Positions 16,845 to 25,117 of a stretch of 64,000 nucleotides of DNA are shown one piece after another; position 1 is the first letter of the stretch; each line of letters starts with the position of its first letter. The stretch spans positions 41,474-105,473 of the forward strand of contig CAJMSQ010000004.1 of the NCBI GenBank assembly GCA_905216095.1, given 5' to 3'. The notes beneath the pieces are model-generated. The model ran no database searches, was not told the DNA's origin, and saw only the letters and a list, made by a program, of their open reading frames with translations. The stretch comes from an uncultured bacterium. GTDB lineage: Bacteria; Bacteroidota; Bacteroidia; Bacteroidales; Bacteroidaceae. The position numbers and the translations under genes were made by a program.

Positions 16845-19052
16845 TTACTTCCGCTTCAGGTTAGCGTTGAAGAAATCGCAGATTCTCGTGAACAAGTGAT
16901 AGCGCGTATTGCCCCCGTAGATGCTATGGTTGCGGTTGGTGTAAATCTGCATGTCAAACTGCTTGTCGGCCTGCACCAAAGCCTCGCTCATCTCGTAAGC
17001 GTTGCGCACGTGCACGTTGTCGTCGGCCGTACCATGTACGAGCAGCAGGTTTCCGCTGAGGTTGGCGGCGCGCTGCATGGGGTTGATGGCATAGCCCGAG
17101 GCGTTCTCCTGCGGCGTGCGCATATACCGCTCCGTATAGACCGTGTCATAATACTTCCAGTTGGAAGGAGCGGCGACGGCCACACCGGCCTTGAAGACCG
17201 GACGCCCCTCGCTCATGGACATCAGCGTATTGAAACCGCCGAAGCTCCAGCCCCAAATCCCGATGTTCTCCTTGTCCACGAAAGGCAACGTGCCGAGCCA
17301 GAGCGCCGCCTCCACCTGGTCCTTCGCCTCCAGCTCGCCCAGCCGCATGTAGGTGCACTTCTCGAAATCGGCGCCACGGCCGCCCGTCCCGCGTCCGTCC
17401 ACGCATACGTAGATGTACCCCTGTTGCGCCATGTAGCTCTCGAAGAGCCCGCCGCCGTAGAAACCGAGGTTCCACGAGTCGGTCACCTCCTGCGAGCCCG
17501 GACCGCTGTACTGATACATGATGACCGGATACCTGCGCGAGGCGTCAAAGTCGCGCGGCTTCACCATCCAGCCGTTCAGCCGCACCCCCTCCGAGGTGGT
17601 GAACTCGAAGAACTCCTTCGTGCCCGTCACGCCCGCGGCCCGTTCCCTGAGCCCGGCGTTGTCAATCATCGTGGCTAGCCTGCGGCCCGAATTGTCGCAG
17701 AGCGTGGTGACAGGCGGCTGCTGTGCCGAACTGTAAACGTTCATGTAATATTTCATCGACGTGGAGAAAGTCGCGCCGTTCGTACCCTTTTCGGTGGAAA
17801 GCCTGCGGCTGCGCCCGTTTCTGTCGCAGACGAACACCGCCTTGCGCAGAGGGCTCTCGTCGTAGGCCGCATAATAGAATTTGCCCTCCTTGCCGTCGTA
17901 GCCGTAGAAGTCCGTCACCTCGAAGTCGCCCGCCGTCACCAGCTTCTCCAGCCGCCCCGCCAGCGTGTACCAGTACAACTGCTGCGTGCCGCTGCGTTCG
18001 GAGAGCAGCGAGAAGTGGCCGTCATAAAACTTCATGCCCGTGTAAGCCGCCTCGCGGATATATCTGTCGTTCGTCTCGCGCAGAGCCAGCGTCGCCACCG
18101 TAGAGCGCGGGTTCGTCATGTAGACGTCCATCCGGTCCTGCCGGCGGTTGAGCGTGATGACCGCCAGCTTCTCAGGGTCGCTCGTAAACTTGATGCGCGG
18201 CACGTAGCCGTCCGAGTCCACAGGCACCTGCAGGCGGCGCGTCACTCGGTTCTTGATGTCGTAGGCCAGCACCTGCACCTCGCTGTTGCGCGCCCCCGCC
18301 ACGGGATACTTGTAGGAATAGTCACCCGGATACTCGTCATACTCCTCATGCGCCGGCCGCTCGCCCCTGAACATCTGCATGTCGTAGACAGGCACGCGGC
18401 TCTCGTCGTAGCGCACCCACGCCAGCATCTTCGAGTCCGCCGAGAAGTCGAACGAACGGTTCGTCGAAAACTCCTCCTCGTTCACCCAGTCCGGCACACC
18501 GTTGAGCACCTCGTTGCGGCGTCCGTCCTTCGTCACCTGTGTCTCCGCATTCCCGAACAGCAATTTCACCACAAAGAGATTGCCCCCGCGGGCAAAGGCC
18601 ACATACTGGCCGTCCGGCGAGAACAGCGGCACCTGTTGCGGTCCCCCGTCCGAGAGCGGCTCGAACTTGTTGTTCTGCACGCTGAAGATGTAATGCACCG
18701 CCGTGTACGAACGCCGGTAGATGGCCCTCGTCTCCGTGCGGAGCAATATGCGGCTCTCGTCGGGCGACATGACGTACCCGTCAATCCGGTCCAGTTTCTT
18801 TGGGCCCCGCGCCGTCTCCACGTCGAAGACGACGCCCACCTCCCGGCCCGTCTTGAACGAGCAGCGCACAATGCGCTTTCCGTCTGCCGAGAGCTGCGTG
18901 TAAGTCTCGCCGTCGGCCATCGGCGTCACGCCATACACATATTCGGGACTATACGCGCCGTTCACGACGTCCTTCAGTTTCAGCGCACCTTCCTGCGCCG
19001 CCGCGCCCGTCGCCAAGAGCAGACAGACCGCGGCCATCATCAATTTTCTCAT
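16845..19052 (-). CDS. Dipeptidyl peptidase IV (S9B prolyl peptidase), secreted
   Basis: Removes X-Pro dipeptides from peptide N-termini, in the periplasm or at the cell surface. The 735-residue protein has a signal peptide (about residues 1-19, ending GAAAQ), an eight-bladed propeller with the double-glutamate substrate motif DWVNEEEF, and a C-terminal alpha/beta-hydrolase. The catalytic triad is Ser603 in GWSFGG, Asp677 in HGTADDNVH and His709 in NRNHSIYGG. Length is normal for bacterial DPP-IV. A TACCTTTG -7 box on the minus strand (19117-19124) is 65 bases upstream without a clear -33 box. Element copy 3 lies farther upstream. Confidence 0.95.
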   Translation of the reverse strand: MRKLMMAAVCLLLATGAAAQEGALKLKDVVNGAYSPEYVYGVTPMADGETYTQLSADGKRIVRCSFKTGREVGVVFDVETARGPKKLDRIDGYVMSPDESRILLRTETRAIYRRSYTAVHYIFSVQNNKFEPLSDGGPQQVPLFSPDGQYVAFARGGNLFVVKLLFGNAETQVTKDGRRNEVLNGVPDWVNEEEFSTNRSFDFSADSKMLAWVRYDESRVPVYDMQMFRGERPAHEEYDEYPGDYSYKYPVAGARNSEVQVLAYDIKNRVTRRLQVPVDSDGYVPRIKFTSDPEKLAVITLNRRQDRMDVYMTNPRSTVATLALRETNDRYIREAAYTGMKFYDGHFSLLSERSGTQQLYWYTLAGRLEKLVTAGDFEVTDFYGYDGKEGKFYYAAYDESPLRKAVFVCDRNGRSRRLSTEKGTNGATFSTSMKYYMNVYSSAQQPPVTTLCDNSGRRLATMIDNAGLRERAAGVTGTKEFFEFTTSEGVRLNGWMVKPRDFDASRRYPVIMYQYSGPGSQEVTDSWNLGFYGGGLFESYMAQQGYIYVCVDGRGTGGRGADFEKCTYMRLGELEAKDQVEAALWLGTLPFVDKENIGIWGWSFGGFNTLMSMSEGRPVFKAGVAVAAPSNWKYYDTVYTERYMRTPQENASGYAINPMQRAANLSGNLLLVHGTADDNVHVRNAYEMSEALVQADKQFDMQIYTNRNHSIYGGNTRYHLFTRICDFFNANLKRK

Positions 19053-19224
19053 ATCTTAGTGTTTATGGTTACCCGTTGTACGGAGCGGCGCGTCTCCCCC
19101 GCCACCCATTCCGCCACAAAGGTAAAGAAAAAAAGCCGAACGCCCGCGCCCGCGCCCCGCCAATCCCGCCCCGGCGTCCGGATTGTGGAGAAAGCCCGCC
19201 CCGGGGCAGCCCCGCGCGCTGCCT

Positions 19225-19481
19225 GACTTTAACATATTTAACTTTCACTCACTTTCGGTGCCGCGTACATGGCTTGTAGTTTTTCCTACATGCAGGGATA
19301 AAAACAACTACAAGCCATGTAGGAAAAAGCAGAAGACATGTAGTTTTTTCCACCACAGGGACATTTCATCCCCGTAACGGGCTTTTTTACACGAAAAAAG
19401 GGGCAAGCTACGCCTGTCCCTGCACTACCGTAGTGCAAATATACAACATTTTTCGACGAAAAGCAAGAAATGTTAAAATCG
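19225..19481 (-). repeat. Intergenic promoter-hairpin element, copy 3
   Basis: About 257 bp. The termini are GACTTTAACATATTTAAC and the inverted TGTTAAAATCGG. Minus-strand promoter: TTG (plus-strand 19464-19466), 20 bases, TATATTTG (19436-19443). The hairpin is at 19400-19420 with a T-tract at 19394-19399. A perfect 16-bp inverted repeat, TACATGGCTTGTAGTT (19266-19281) and AACTACAAGCCATGTA (19306-19321), can form a large stem. It lies upstream of the DPP-IV gene in the same orientation. The sequence is more diverged than copies 1 and 2 but the layout is identical. Confidence 0.78.
19394..19429 (-). ncRNA. Predicted very short transcript of element copy 3
   Basis: Predicted RNA of about 36 nt. 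The stem GGGACAGGC/GCTTGCCCC with a GTA loop has a different sequence from the other copies but still pairs, including one A-C mismatch in the same place as copy 2. Prediction only. Confidence 0.35.
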
Positions 19482-19549
19482 GCCGCGGCCACGTACCGCC
19501 GTCGTTACGGCCTGTTTTTTCTTTTTTATACAGAAAAATCAGAAAACCC

Positions 19550-19581
19550 TTTGACGGTATGAAAAAGAAAGCATATATTTG
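19550..19581 (+). promoter_or_regulatory. Promoter of the tetR-efflux operon
   Basis: TTTG (19550-19553), 20 bases, TATATTTG (19574-19581): a perfect Bacteroidota promoter. The expected start site falls inside the palindrome at 19583-19600. Confidence 0.8.
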
Positions 19582-19582
19582 C

Positions 19583-19600
19583 ACTAACAATCGTGTTAGT
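19583..19600. promoter_or_regulatory. Probable TetR operator
   Basis: Perfect palindrome ACTAACA-ATCG-TGTTAGT starting two bases after the -7 box and 26 bases before the tetR ATG. Size, symmetry and place at the start site fit an operator through which the encoded TetR protein represses its own operon. Confidence 0.75.
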
Positions 19601-19625
19601 CTTGAAAGTTAAAGCATATTGTTAA

Positions 19626-20246
19626 ATGGAAAATACAGAAAATCAATCGTGTAGTACGGAACTGCTCATCCTTCGTGCGGCGGAGAAAGAATTTCTTGAG
19701 AAGGGATTTTCCGGTGCAAAGACGACAACCATCGCCGAGGCCGCAGGTGTGACCCACGCCATGCTGCATTATTATTACCGCACCAAGGAGAAACTGTTCG
19801 ATACCATCGTGACAGACAAGATTGAGCAGCTGGGAGACATCCTTATCGGTTCGATAGGCAATCCCGGACTGCCCTTGAAGGAACGTGTGCGCGAAGGCAT
19901 AGAGCGGCATTTCGACTATCTTGCCGCCCATCCCCTGTTGCCGCGTTTCATTGTCAATGAGCTGGCGGAACGTCCCGGGCGCATCCATCCCATCAGGGAG
20001 CAGTTGCTGAAGAAGGCCGGTAGCTTTGTGGAGAACGTCAGGCGGGAACTGCAGGCGACGGGCGCGGCAGACATCGATCCGGTAATGATACTCAGCGACG
20101 TCATATCGCTGAATGTTTTTCCCTTCCTGGCCGCGCCGATGATAGAGCAGCTGGCCGCCGGGTTCTACGGTGGTTACCGGGAGTATCTCGACAGACGCAA
20201 GCAAGAAAACGTGCGCACGATTCTCAAAAAACTTAATCTGGAATGA
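19626..20246 (+). CDS. TetR/AcrR-family transcriptional repressor
   Basis: A 206-residue regulator. The N-terminal helix-turn-helix is plain: ILRAAEKEFLEKGFSGAKTTTIAEAAGVTHAMLHYYYRTKEKLF, split here as a 14-residue first helix, the TTTIAEAAGV turn region and the recognition segment THAMLHYYYRTKEKLF, about residues 10-57. The rest should be the ligand-binding, dimerising domain. It is the first gene of the efflux operon, overlapping tolC by four bases, and has a palindromic site at its own start, so autoregulation is likely. By context it resembles CecR (YbiH), which controls ybhGFSR in E. coli. The ligand is unknown. Confidence 0.93.
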   Translation: MENTENQSCSTELLILRAAEKEFLEKGFSGAKTTTIAEAAGVTHAMLHYYYRTKEKLFDTIVTDKIEQLGDILIGSIGNPGLPLKERVREGIERHFDYLAAHPLLPRFIVNELAERPGRIHPIREQLLKKAGSFVENVRRELQATGAADIDPVMILSDVISLNVFPFLAAPMIEQLAAGFYGGYREYLDRRKQENVRTILKKLNLE

Positions 20247-21532
20247 CCATGACAAGGCGAATACTCCCCATACTGCTTTGGCTCACTGCTTTCACGGCAT
20301 TGCCCGCGCAAATCACGCTGGAAGAATGTGTCCGTTCGGCACGCGAGAACTACCCGCTCATCGTGAAATACGACCTGATTGGCCGGTTGCGCGACGTGAG
20401 CCTGTCCGACGTAGGCAAGAGCTGGCTGCCGCAAATCCATGCCTATGCGCAAGGCACGGTGCAGAACGCCGTCCCGTCGCTTCCGGAGCCCTTGTCGGGG
20501 ATGCTGGCCGCCGGCGGCTTGTCCTTTCCCGGTCTCGAAAAATGGCAATACAAGGTCGGCGTGGACGTGAGCCAGACCATCTGGGACGGAGGGGCGTCGA
20601 AGTCGCAACGGGCCGTGCAGCGGGCGCGGCACGACGAGCAGGAAGCCGCGCTTGACGTGCAGATGTACGCCGTCAGGGAGCGGGTGGAAAACCTTTTCTT
20701 CGGCATATTGCTCCTCGAACGGCAGATAGGACAGACTGCGGCCGCGCAGGCTTTGCTCCGGAGCAGCCTTGACCGGCTCAACGCCGGGGTGGCCGGCGGA
20801 ACAGCCCGGCAAAGCGATGCGGACATGGTCGAGGCGCAACTGCTCGCCACAGGCAGCCAGATAAAACAGGCGCAAAGCGTTTCGCAAAGCTATCGCCGTA
20901 TGCTCGGCCTGTACGTCGGGCGCGATTTGTCCGGGCAGTCGCTTGTGACGCCCGCGGCCGAAATTCCTTCCGACCTGAGTTCCGCGCGGCCCGAACTGCG
21001 GCTTTTCGATGCGCGGATGCAGACCAACGAGGTGCGCGATGCCGGCATACGCAACACATTGATGCCGCGTGTGGGGCTGTTCGGGCAATTCGCTTACGGC
21101 TATCCCGGCTTTGACTATTTCCGGAGTATGCGGAGTCGCGAACTTTCCCTGAACCTGCTGCTCGGCTTGAAGGTTTCCTGGAACATCAGCGCCTTTTATA
21201 CGAGAAAGAACGATGCGTGGAAACTGCGTTTGTCGTCGGATGACATTTCGGCCGACCGCGATGTCTTTCTCTTCAATGCCGATGTGAGAAAGCAGGAGCA
21301 GGTGGCGCACATCCGGGAACTGCAAAGCGTCATGGAAGACGACGCACGCATCGTCCGGCTGAGGGCCGGTGTGCGCCGGACCGCCGAGTCGCAACTCGAA
21401 AACGGTGTCATCGACGCCACGGACCTGCTTACGAAAATCACGGACGAGACACAGGCGCGGCTGACGGCCGACTATCACGAGATACAACTCATACAGAGCA
21501 TTTTTCAACTCAAATATACCCTCAACAGATGA
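20243..21532 (+). CDS. TolC-family outer-membrane efflux protein
   Basis: A 429-residue outer-membrane channel subunit. A signal peptide (MTMTRRILPILLWLTAFTALPA) is followed by ITLEECVRSARENYPLI, the usual TolC-family start, and two repeats of long helical hairpins ending ATDLLTKITDETQARL and QSIFQLKYTLNR. It begins within the tetR stop (ATGA) and ends within the start of the next gene, so it is translationally coupled. It would provide the outer-membrane exit for the HlyD protein and ABC transporter encoded next. TolC genes are absent from the classical ybh operon, so this operon is self-contained. Confidence 0.92.
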   Translation: MTMTRRILPILLWLTAFTALPAQITLEECVRSARENYPLIVKYDLIGRLRDVSLSDVGKSWLPQIHAYAQGTVQNAVPSLPEPLSGMLAAGGLSFPGLEKWQYKVGVDVSQTIWDGGASKSQRAVQRARHDEQEAALDVQMYAVRERVENLFFGILLLERQIGQTAAAQALLRSSLDRLNAGVAGGTARQSDADMVEAQLLATGSQIKQAQSVSQSYRRMLGLYVGRDLSGQSLVTPAAEIPSDLSSARPELRLFDARMQTNEVRDAGIRNTLMPRVGLFGQFAYGYPGFDYFRSMRSRELSLNLLLGLKVSWNISAFYTRKNDAWKLRLSSDDISADRDVFLFNADVRKQEQVAHIRELQSVMEDDARIVRLRAGVRRTAESQLENGVIDATDLLTKITDETQARLTADYHEIQLIQSIFQLKYTLNR

Positions 21533-22416
21533 AGAAAACGATTCTTATATCAGTTATCGCCGCGCTCCTGACGGCTTGTGCCGACAGGCATGACTACGAT
21601 GCGACCGGCATATTCGAGGCTACGACGGTCACTGTCTCGGCCGAGACGGCCGGAAAACTGCTTGCGTTCGACCTGTCCGAGGGCGACGGCATACGGGCGG
21701 GGCAGCAGGTGGCCCTTATTGACACCACGCTGCTGGCACTTCAATACAAAGAGCTGCGGAGCCGGCAGTCCTCGACTGAAAGAACGTCGCCCGACATCGC
21801 GGCGCAGGCTTCGGCGCTACGGACACAGATAGCGCACCAGCAACATGAGTGCGAACGCATCGCACGCCTGTTGTCCGACGGCGCGGCCACGCAGAAGCAG
21901 AGCGACGATGCCGATGCACTCCTGCGCACGCTGCGTGGACAGCTTGATGCCCTGCTGTCCACGCTCGGCAAGAACCGCAACGCCATTTCGGACAACGCAC
22001 AGGCATTGCAGTACCAGAAGGAACAGGTGCGGGAACAGTTGGTCAGGTGTCACATCAAGGCACCCGCGACGGGCACCGTGCTGCAGAAATATGCCGAGGC
22101 GGGGGAATACGTGACGCCGGGCCGGCCTTTGTTCAAGATAGCCGACCTGAACGCCATTTACCTGCGCAGCTATTTCACGGCAGACCAGTTGGCCGGCATC
22201 CGGATAGGGCAGTCCGTTACGGTCATCGCGGACTTCGGCGGCGACAAGCAGTATGAATATCCCGGAAAGATTACTTGGATTGCTGCCGAAAGCGAGTTTA
22301 CGCCCAAGTCCATACAGACCAAGGACACACGGGCCAACCTTGTATATGCCGTGAAGATTGCGGTGCGCAACGACGGCCGCCTGAAACTCGGACAATACGG
22401 AGAGGTACGTTTATGA
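21529..22416 (+). CDS. HlyD/YbhG-type membrane fusion (adaptor) lipoprotein
   Basis: A 295-residue periplasmic adaptor. The N-terminus MKKTILISVIAALLTACADR is a lipoprotein signal with Cys17. Then comes the biotinyl-lipoyl half GIFEATTVTVSAETAGKL, a helical hairpin at about residues 75-165, the second lipoyl half VRCHIKAPATGTVLQKYAEAGEY written here as CHIKAPATGTVLQ and AEAGEYVTPG, and a beta-barrel domain. It should link the ABC transporter to the TolC channel. It overlaps the genes on both sides by four bases. The short helical hairpin matches the YbhG/HlyD_D23 type rather than RND adaptors. Confidence 0.92.
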   Translation: MKKTILISVIAALLTACADRHDYDATGIFEATTVTVSAETAGKLLAFDLSEGDGIRAGQQVALIDTTLLALQYKELRSRQSSTERTSPDIAAQASALRTQIAHQQHECERIARLLSDGAATQKQSDDADALLRTLRGQLDALLSTLGKNRNAISDNAQALQYQKEQVREQLVRCHIKAPATGTVLQKYAEAGEYVTPGRPLFKIADLNAIYLRSYFTADQLAGIRIGQSVTVIADFGGDKQYEYPGKITWIAAESEFTPKSIQTKDTRANLVYAVKIAVRNDGRLKLGQYGEVRL

Positions 22417-23321
22417 ACATCATTGAGGTAAAAGCGTTGTCTAAGAGTTACGGCAACGTAAAGGCGCTTGACAATGTCAGTCTGTCGGTTGCCGAAGGAA
22501 CTATCTTCGGCCTGATTGGACCTGACGGGGCGGGGAAGACCACGCTCTACCGCATACTGACCACGTTGCTGCTGCCCGATGCCGGAACCGCTGTGCTGGA
22601 CGGTGCGGACATCGTGCGTGATTATCGCAGAATCCGGGCCGGAATCGGTTACATGCCCGAACGCTTTTCCCTGTATACCGACTTCACGGTAAAAGAAAAC
22701 TTAGAGTTTTTCGCTTCCCTGTTCGGCGTGCGCGTGGCGGACAACTACGAACTGATAGCTCCGATTTTCAGCCAGCTTGCCCGCTTCCCCGACCGCATGG
22801 CAGGGGCCTTGTCGGGCGGAATGAAGCAAAAACTCGCACTAAGTTGCGCCTTGATTCACCGCCCGCGCATCCTGTTGCTCGATGAACCCACTACGGGTGT
22901 CGATGCCGTATCGAGGAGCGAATTCTGGGATATGCTCGCCACACTGAAAGGCAGGGGGATGACCATACTTGTGTCTACGCCCTACATGGATGAGGCCCGG
23001 CGCTGTGACCGCATAGCCTTGATGAACGGGGGACGGATACTTGAGACAGATACGCCCGAGAAGTTGGTGCAGGGCCTGGGCCGGAGGATTTTCAGTGCCG
23101 TGTCGGAAGATATGTATCGCCTGTTGCAAGCGCTCAGGACGCTTCCCGACGTGGAGAAATGCTATACGTTCGGCGCTACCTTGCACATCGTGGCGCGTGA
23201 GACCTTCCGGCCGGAGACGGTCACGAGGCAACTCGACGCCATGGGCCTCTCCGGCGTTGCCATACAGCCGGTAAAGGGCGACATAGAGGATTTATTCATT
23301 AAATTGGCGGATGATGAGTGA
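22413..23321 (+). CDS. ABC transporter ATPase (first half of a YbhF-like pair)
   Basis: A 302-residue cytoplasmic ATPase. Walker A GPDGAGKTT (about residues 37-45), signature LSGGMKQK (about 133-140) and Walker B ILLLDEPTTGVD (about 152) are all intact; a C-terminal extension of about 80 residues follows. The start at 22413 overlaps the hlyD stop (ATGA); the longer open frame to 22275 is only overlap. It corresponds to the first nucleotide-binding half of E. coli YbhF. Here the two halves are separate genes that overlap by 11 bases. Confidence 0.93.
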   Translation: MNIIEVKALSKSYGNVKALDNVSLSVAEGTIFGLIGPDGAGKTTLYRILTTLLLPDAGTAVLDGADIVRDYRRIRAGIGYMPERFSLYTDFTVKENLEFFASLFGVRVADNYELIAPIFSQLARFPDRMAGALSGGMKQKLALSCALIHRPRILLLDEPTTGVDAVSRSEFWDMLATLKGRGMTILVSTPYMDEARRCDRIALMNGGRILETDTPEKLVQGLGRRIFSAVSEDMYRLLQALRTLPDVEKCYTFGATLHIVARETFRPETVTRQLDAMGLSGVAIQPVKGDIEDLFIKLADDE

Positions 23322-24057
23322 CGGTATCGCTATTTCAGTAGAGAATCTGACCAAGAAATTTGGCGGTTTCACGGCCGTGGACCACATTACGTTCGATGTC
23401 CGCAAGGGAGAGATATTCGGATTCCTCGGTGCGAACGGTGCCGGAAAAACTACCGCCATGCGAATGCTTTGCGGACTGAGCATCCCGACTTCCGGCCGCG
23501 GCATGGTGGCGGGTTTCGATATTGTACGCGAGCCCGAGCAAGTGAAACGGCACATCGGATACATGAGTCAGAAGTTTTCACTCTATGAAGAACTGACCGT
23601 GTCGGAGAATCTTCGGCTTTTCGCGACCATTTACGGTATGACCGGCAGGGAAATAGAACGAGGGACCGGGGAACTTTTCCGTATGCTCGGGATGGAGGAC
23701 ATGGGCAACCTGCGCGTGAAAAGTCTCCCCATGGGATGGAAACAGAAGCTGGCGTTCGCCGCGGCTACGATGCACTCGCCCGATGTGGTGTTCCTGGACG
23801 AGCCCACCGGCGGGGTGGACCCTGTCACGAGGCGTCGGTTTTGGGAAATGATATACCGTGCGGCGTCGGCCGGAACCACGATATTCGTGACAACGCACTA
23901 TCTGGACGAAGCCGAATACTGCAACCGCATATCCATTATGGTGGACGGGCGGATTGATGCGCTGGACAGTCCCGCGCACCTCAAGAGCCGGTACGGCGTA
24001 AATACGATGGATGAAGTTTTCCGCATCGTGGCGGGAAATGCCAAAAGGGAGGAGTGA
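23311..24057 (+). CDS. ABC transporter ATPase (second half of a YbhF-like pair)
   Basis: A 248-residue ATPase. Walker A is GANGAGKTT (about residues 40-48) and Walker B VVFLDEPTGGVD. The signature motif is degenerate: SLPMGWKQ in place of LSGGQ, which is also how I recall the second half of YbhF (LPLGWKQ-like). With the preceding ATPase, which has a canonical signature, this should form an asymmetric heterodimer in which one ATP site is weak. The start at 23311 overlaps the previous gene. The permease genes follow four bases after its stop. Confidence 0.93.
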   Translation: MMSDGIAISVENLTKKFGGFTAVDHITFDVRKGEIFGFLGANGAGKTTAMRMLCGLSIPTSGRGMVAGFDIVREPEQVKRHIGYMSQKFSLYEELTVSENLRLFATIYGMTGREIERGTGELFRMLGMEDMGNLRVKSLPMGWKQKLAFAAATMHSPDVVFLDEPTGGVDPVTRRRFWEMIYRAASAGTTIFVTTHYLDEAEYCNRISIMVDGRIDALDSPAHLKSRYGVNTMDEVFRIVAGNAKREE

Positions 24058-24061
24058 AGTC

Positions 24062-25117
24062 ATGTCTATATTCCTATCTATAATTAAAAAGGAGACACTG
24101 CATCTTGTCCGCGACATACGTACGCTGATAGTGGTGCTTGTCATGCCGTTGATGCTTTTGCTGTTGTTCGGGTTTGCCATCTCGACCGAAGTGAATGACG
24201 TCCGCGTTGTCGCGGTCGTGCAGCAACACAGTGACGAGACGCGAGAAGTGTTGGAAAGATTGCGGGTAAATCCGTATTTCACCTTTCAAGGCATCGTTTC
24301 CTACCGTGAAGTCGAACCGATGCTGCGGAAAGGTGAAACCGATGCCGCCGTTGTGCTGTCCTGTGACGGCGGACGGATGACGTCACAGATACTTGTAGAT
24401 GCGTCCAACACCAATATGGCGCAAACTTCCACGGCTTATATAGAGCGTGTGCTGCAGGGAGAAACAACGGAGCCTATTCTGATGGAAACGCTCTATAATC
24501 CGCAACTCAAAAGCTCTTACAATTTTGTCCCCGGCATTATGGGTATGATTTTTATCCTGATTTGCGCCATGATGACGTCTGTCTCCATCGTGGGCGAAAG
24601 GGAGGCGGGGACGATGGACCTGCTGCTGGTGTCGCCCGTCCGGCCGCGTACGGTCGTCGCGGGCAAGCTTGTGCCCTATTTCCTGCTGGCCTGCGTCCTG
24701 CTGGGCCTAATGCTGGTGCTGGGTTATACAGTCTTGGGGTTGCCTTTTTCGCGGGCCGTGCTCAACGTGGTGTGGCTCTCTTTGCTCTATGTGGTGCTGG
24801 CGCTGGCGCTCGGCCTGCTGATTTCGACGCTGGTGGCTTCGCGGACGGCGGCGCTGCTGGTGTCGGGGGTGTTGCTCATGCTTCCGGTCATCATGCTCTC
24901 GGGGATGATTTTCCCGGTCGGGAACATGCCTGCGCCGCTTCGCTGGCTGTCGTGCGCGGTGCCGGCACGTTGGTATGTTTCGGCCCTGCGCGGGCTGATG
25001 GTTCAGCAGCTCCCGGCGGGGCATGTGGCTCGCGAGGCGGCGGTGCTGGCGGGTATGACGGCGGCGGTGCTGGCGGCGGCTGTCAGGATGTTTAATGTGA
25101 AAAACCGTATGTCATGA
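24062..25117 (+). CDS. ABC-2 type permease (YbhS-like)
   Basis: A 351-residue inner-membrane protein. One N-terminal transmembrane helix (TLIVVLVMPLMLLLLFGFAI) is followed by a periplasmic domain of about 150 residues and five more helices, with the ABC-2 motif VSIVGEREAGTMDLLLVSP at the cytoplasmic coupling loop. The start at 24062 (MSIFLSIIKKETLHLVRD) gives the expected short amphipathic N-terminus. It overlaps the next permease gene by four bases, so the two probably form a heterodimer driven by the two ATPases. Confidence 0.93.
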   Translation: MSIFLSIIKKETLHLVRDIRTLIVVLVMPLMLLLLFGFAISTEVNDVRVVAVVQQHSDETREVLERLRVNPYFTFQGIVSYREVEPMLRKGETDAAVVLSCDGGRMTSQILVDASNTNMAQTSTAYIERVLQGETTEPILMETLYNPQLKSSYNFVPGIMGMIFILICAMMTSVSIVGEREAGTMDLLLVSPVRPRTVVAGKLVPYFLLACVLLGLMLVLGYTVLGLPFSRAVLNVVWLSLLYVVLALALGLLISTLVASRTAALLVSGVLLMLPVIMLSGMIFPVGNMPAPLRWLSCAVPARWYVSALRGLMVQQLPAGHVAREAAVLAGMTAAVLAAAVRMFNVKNRMS

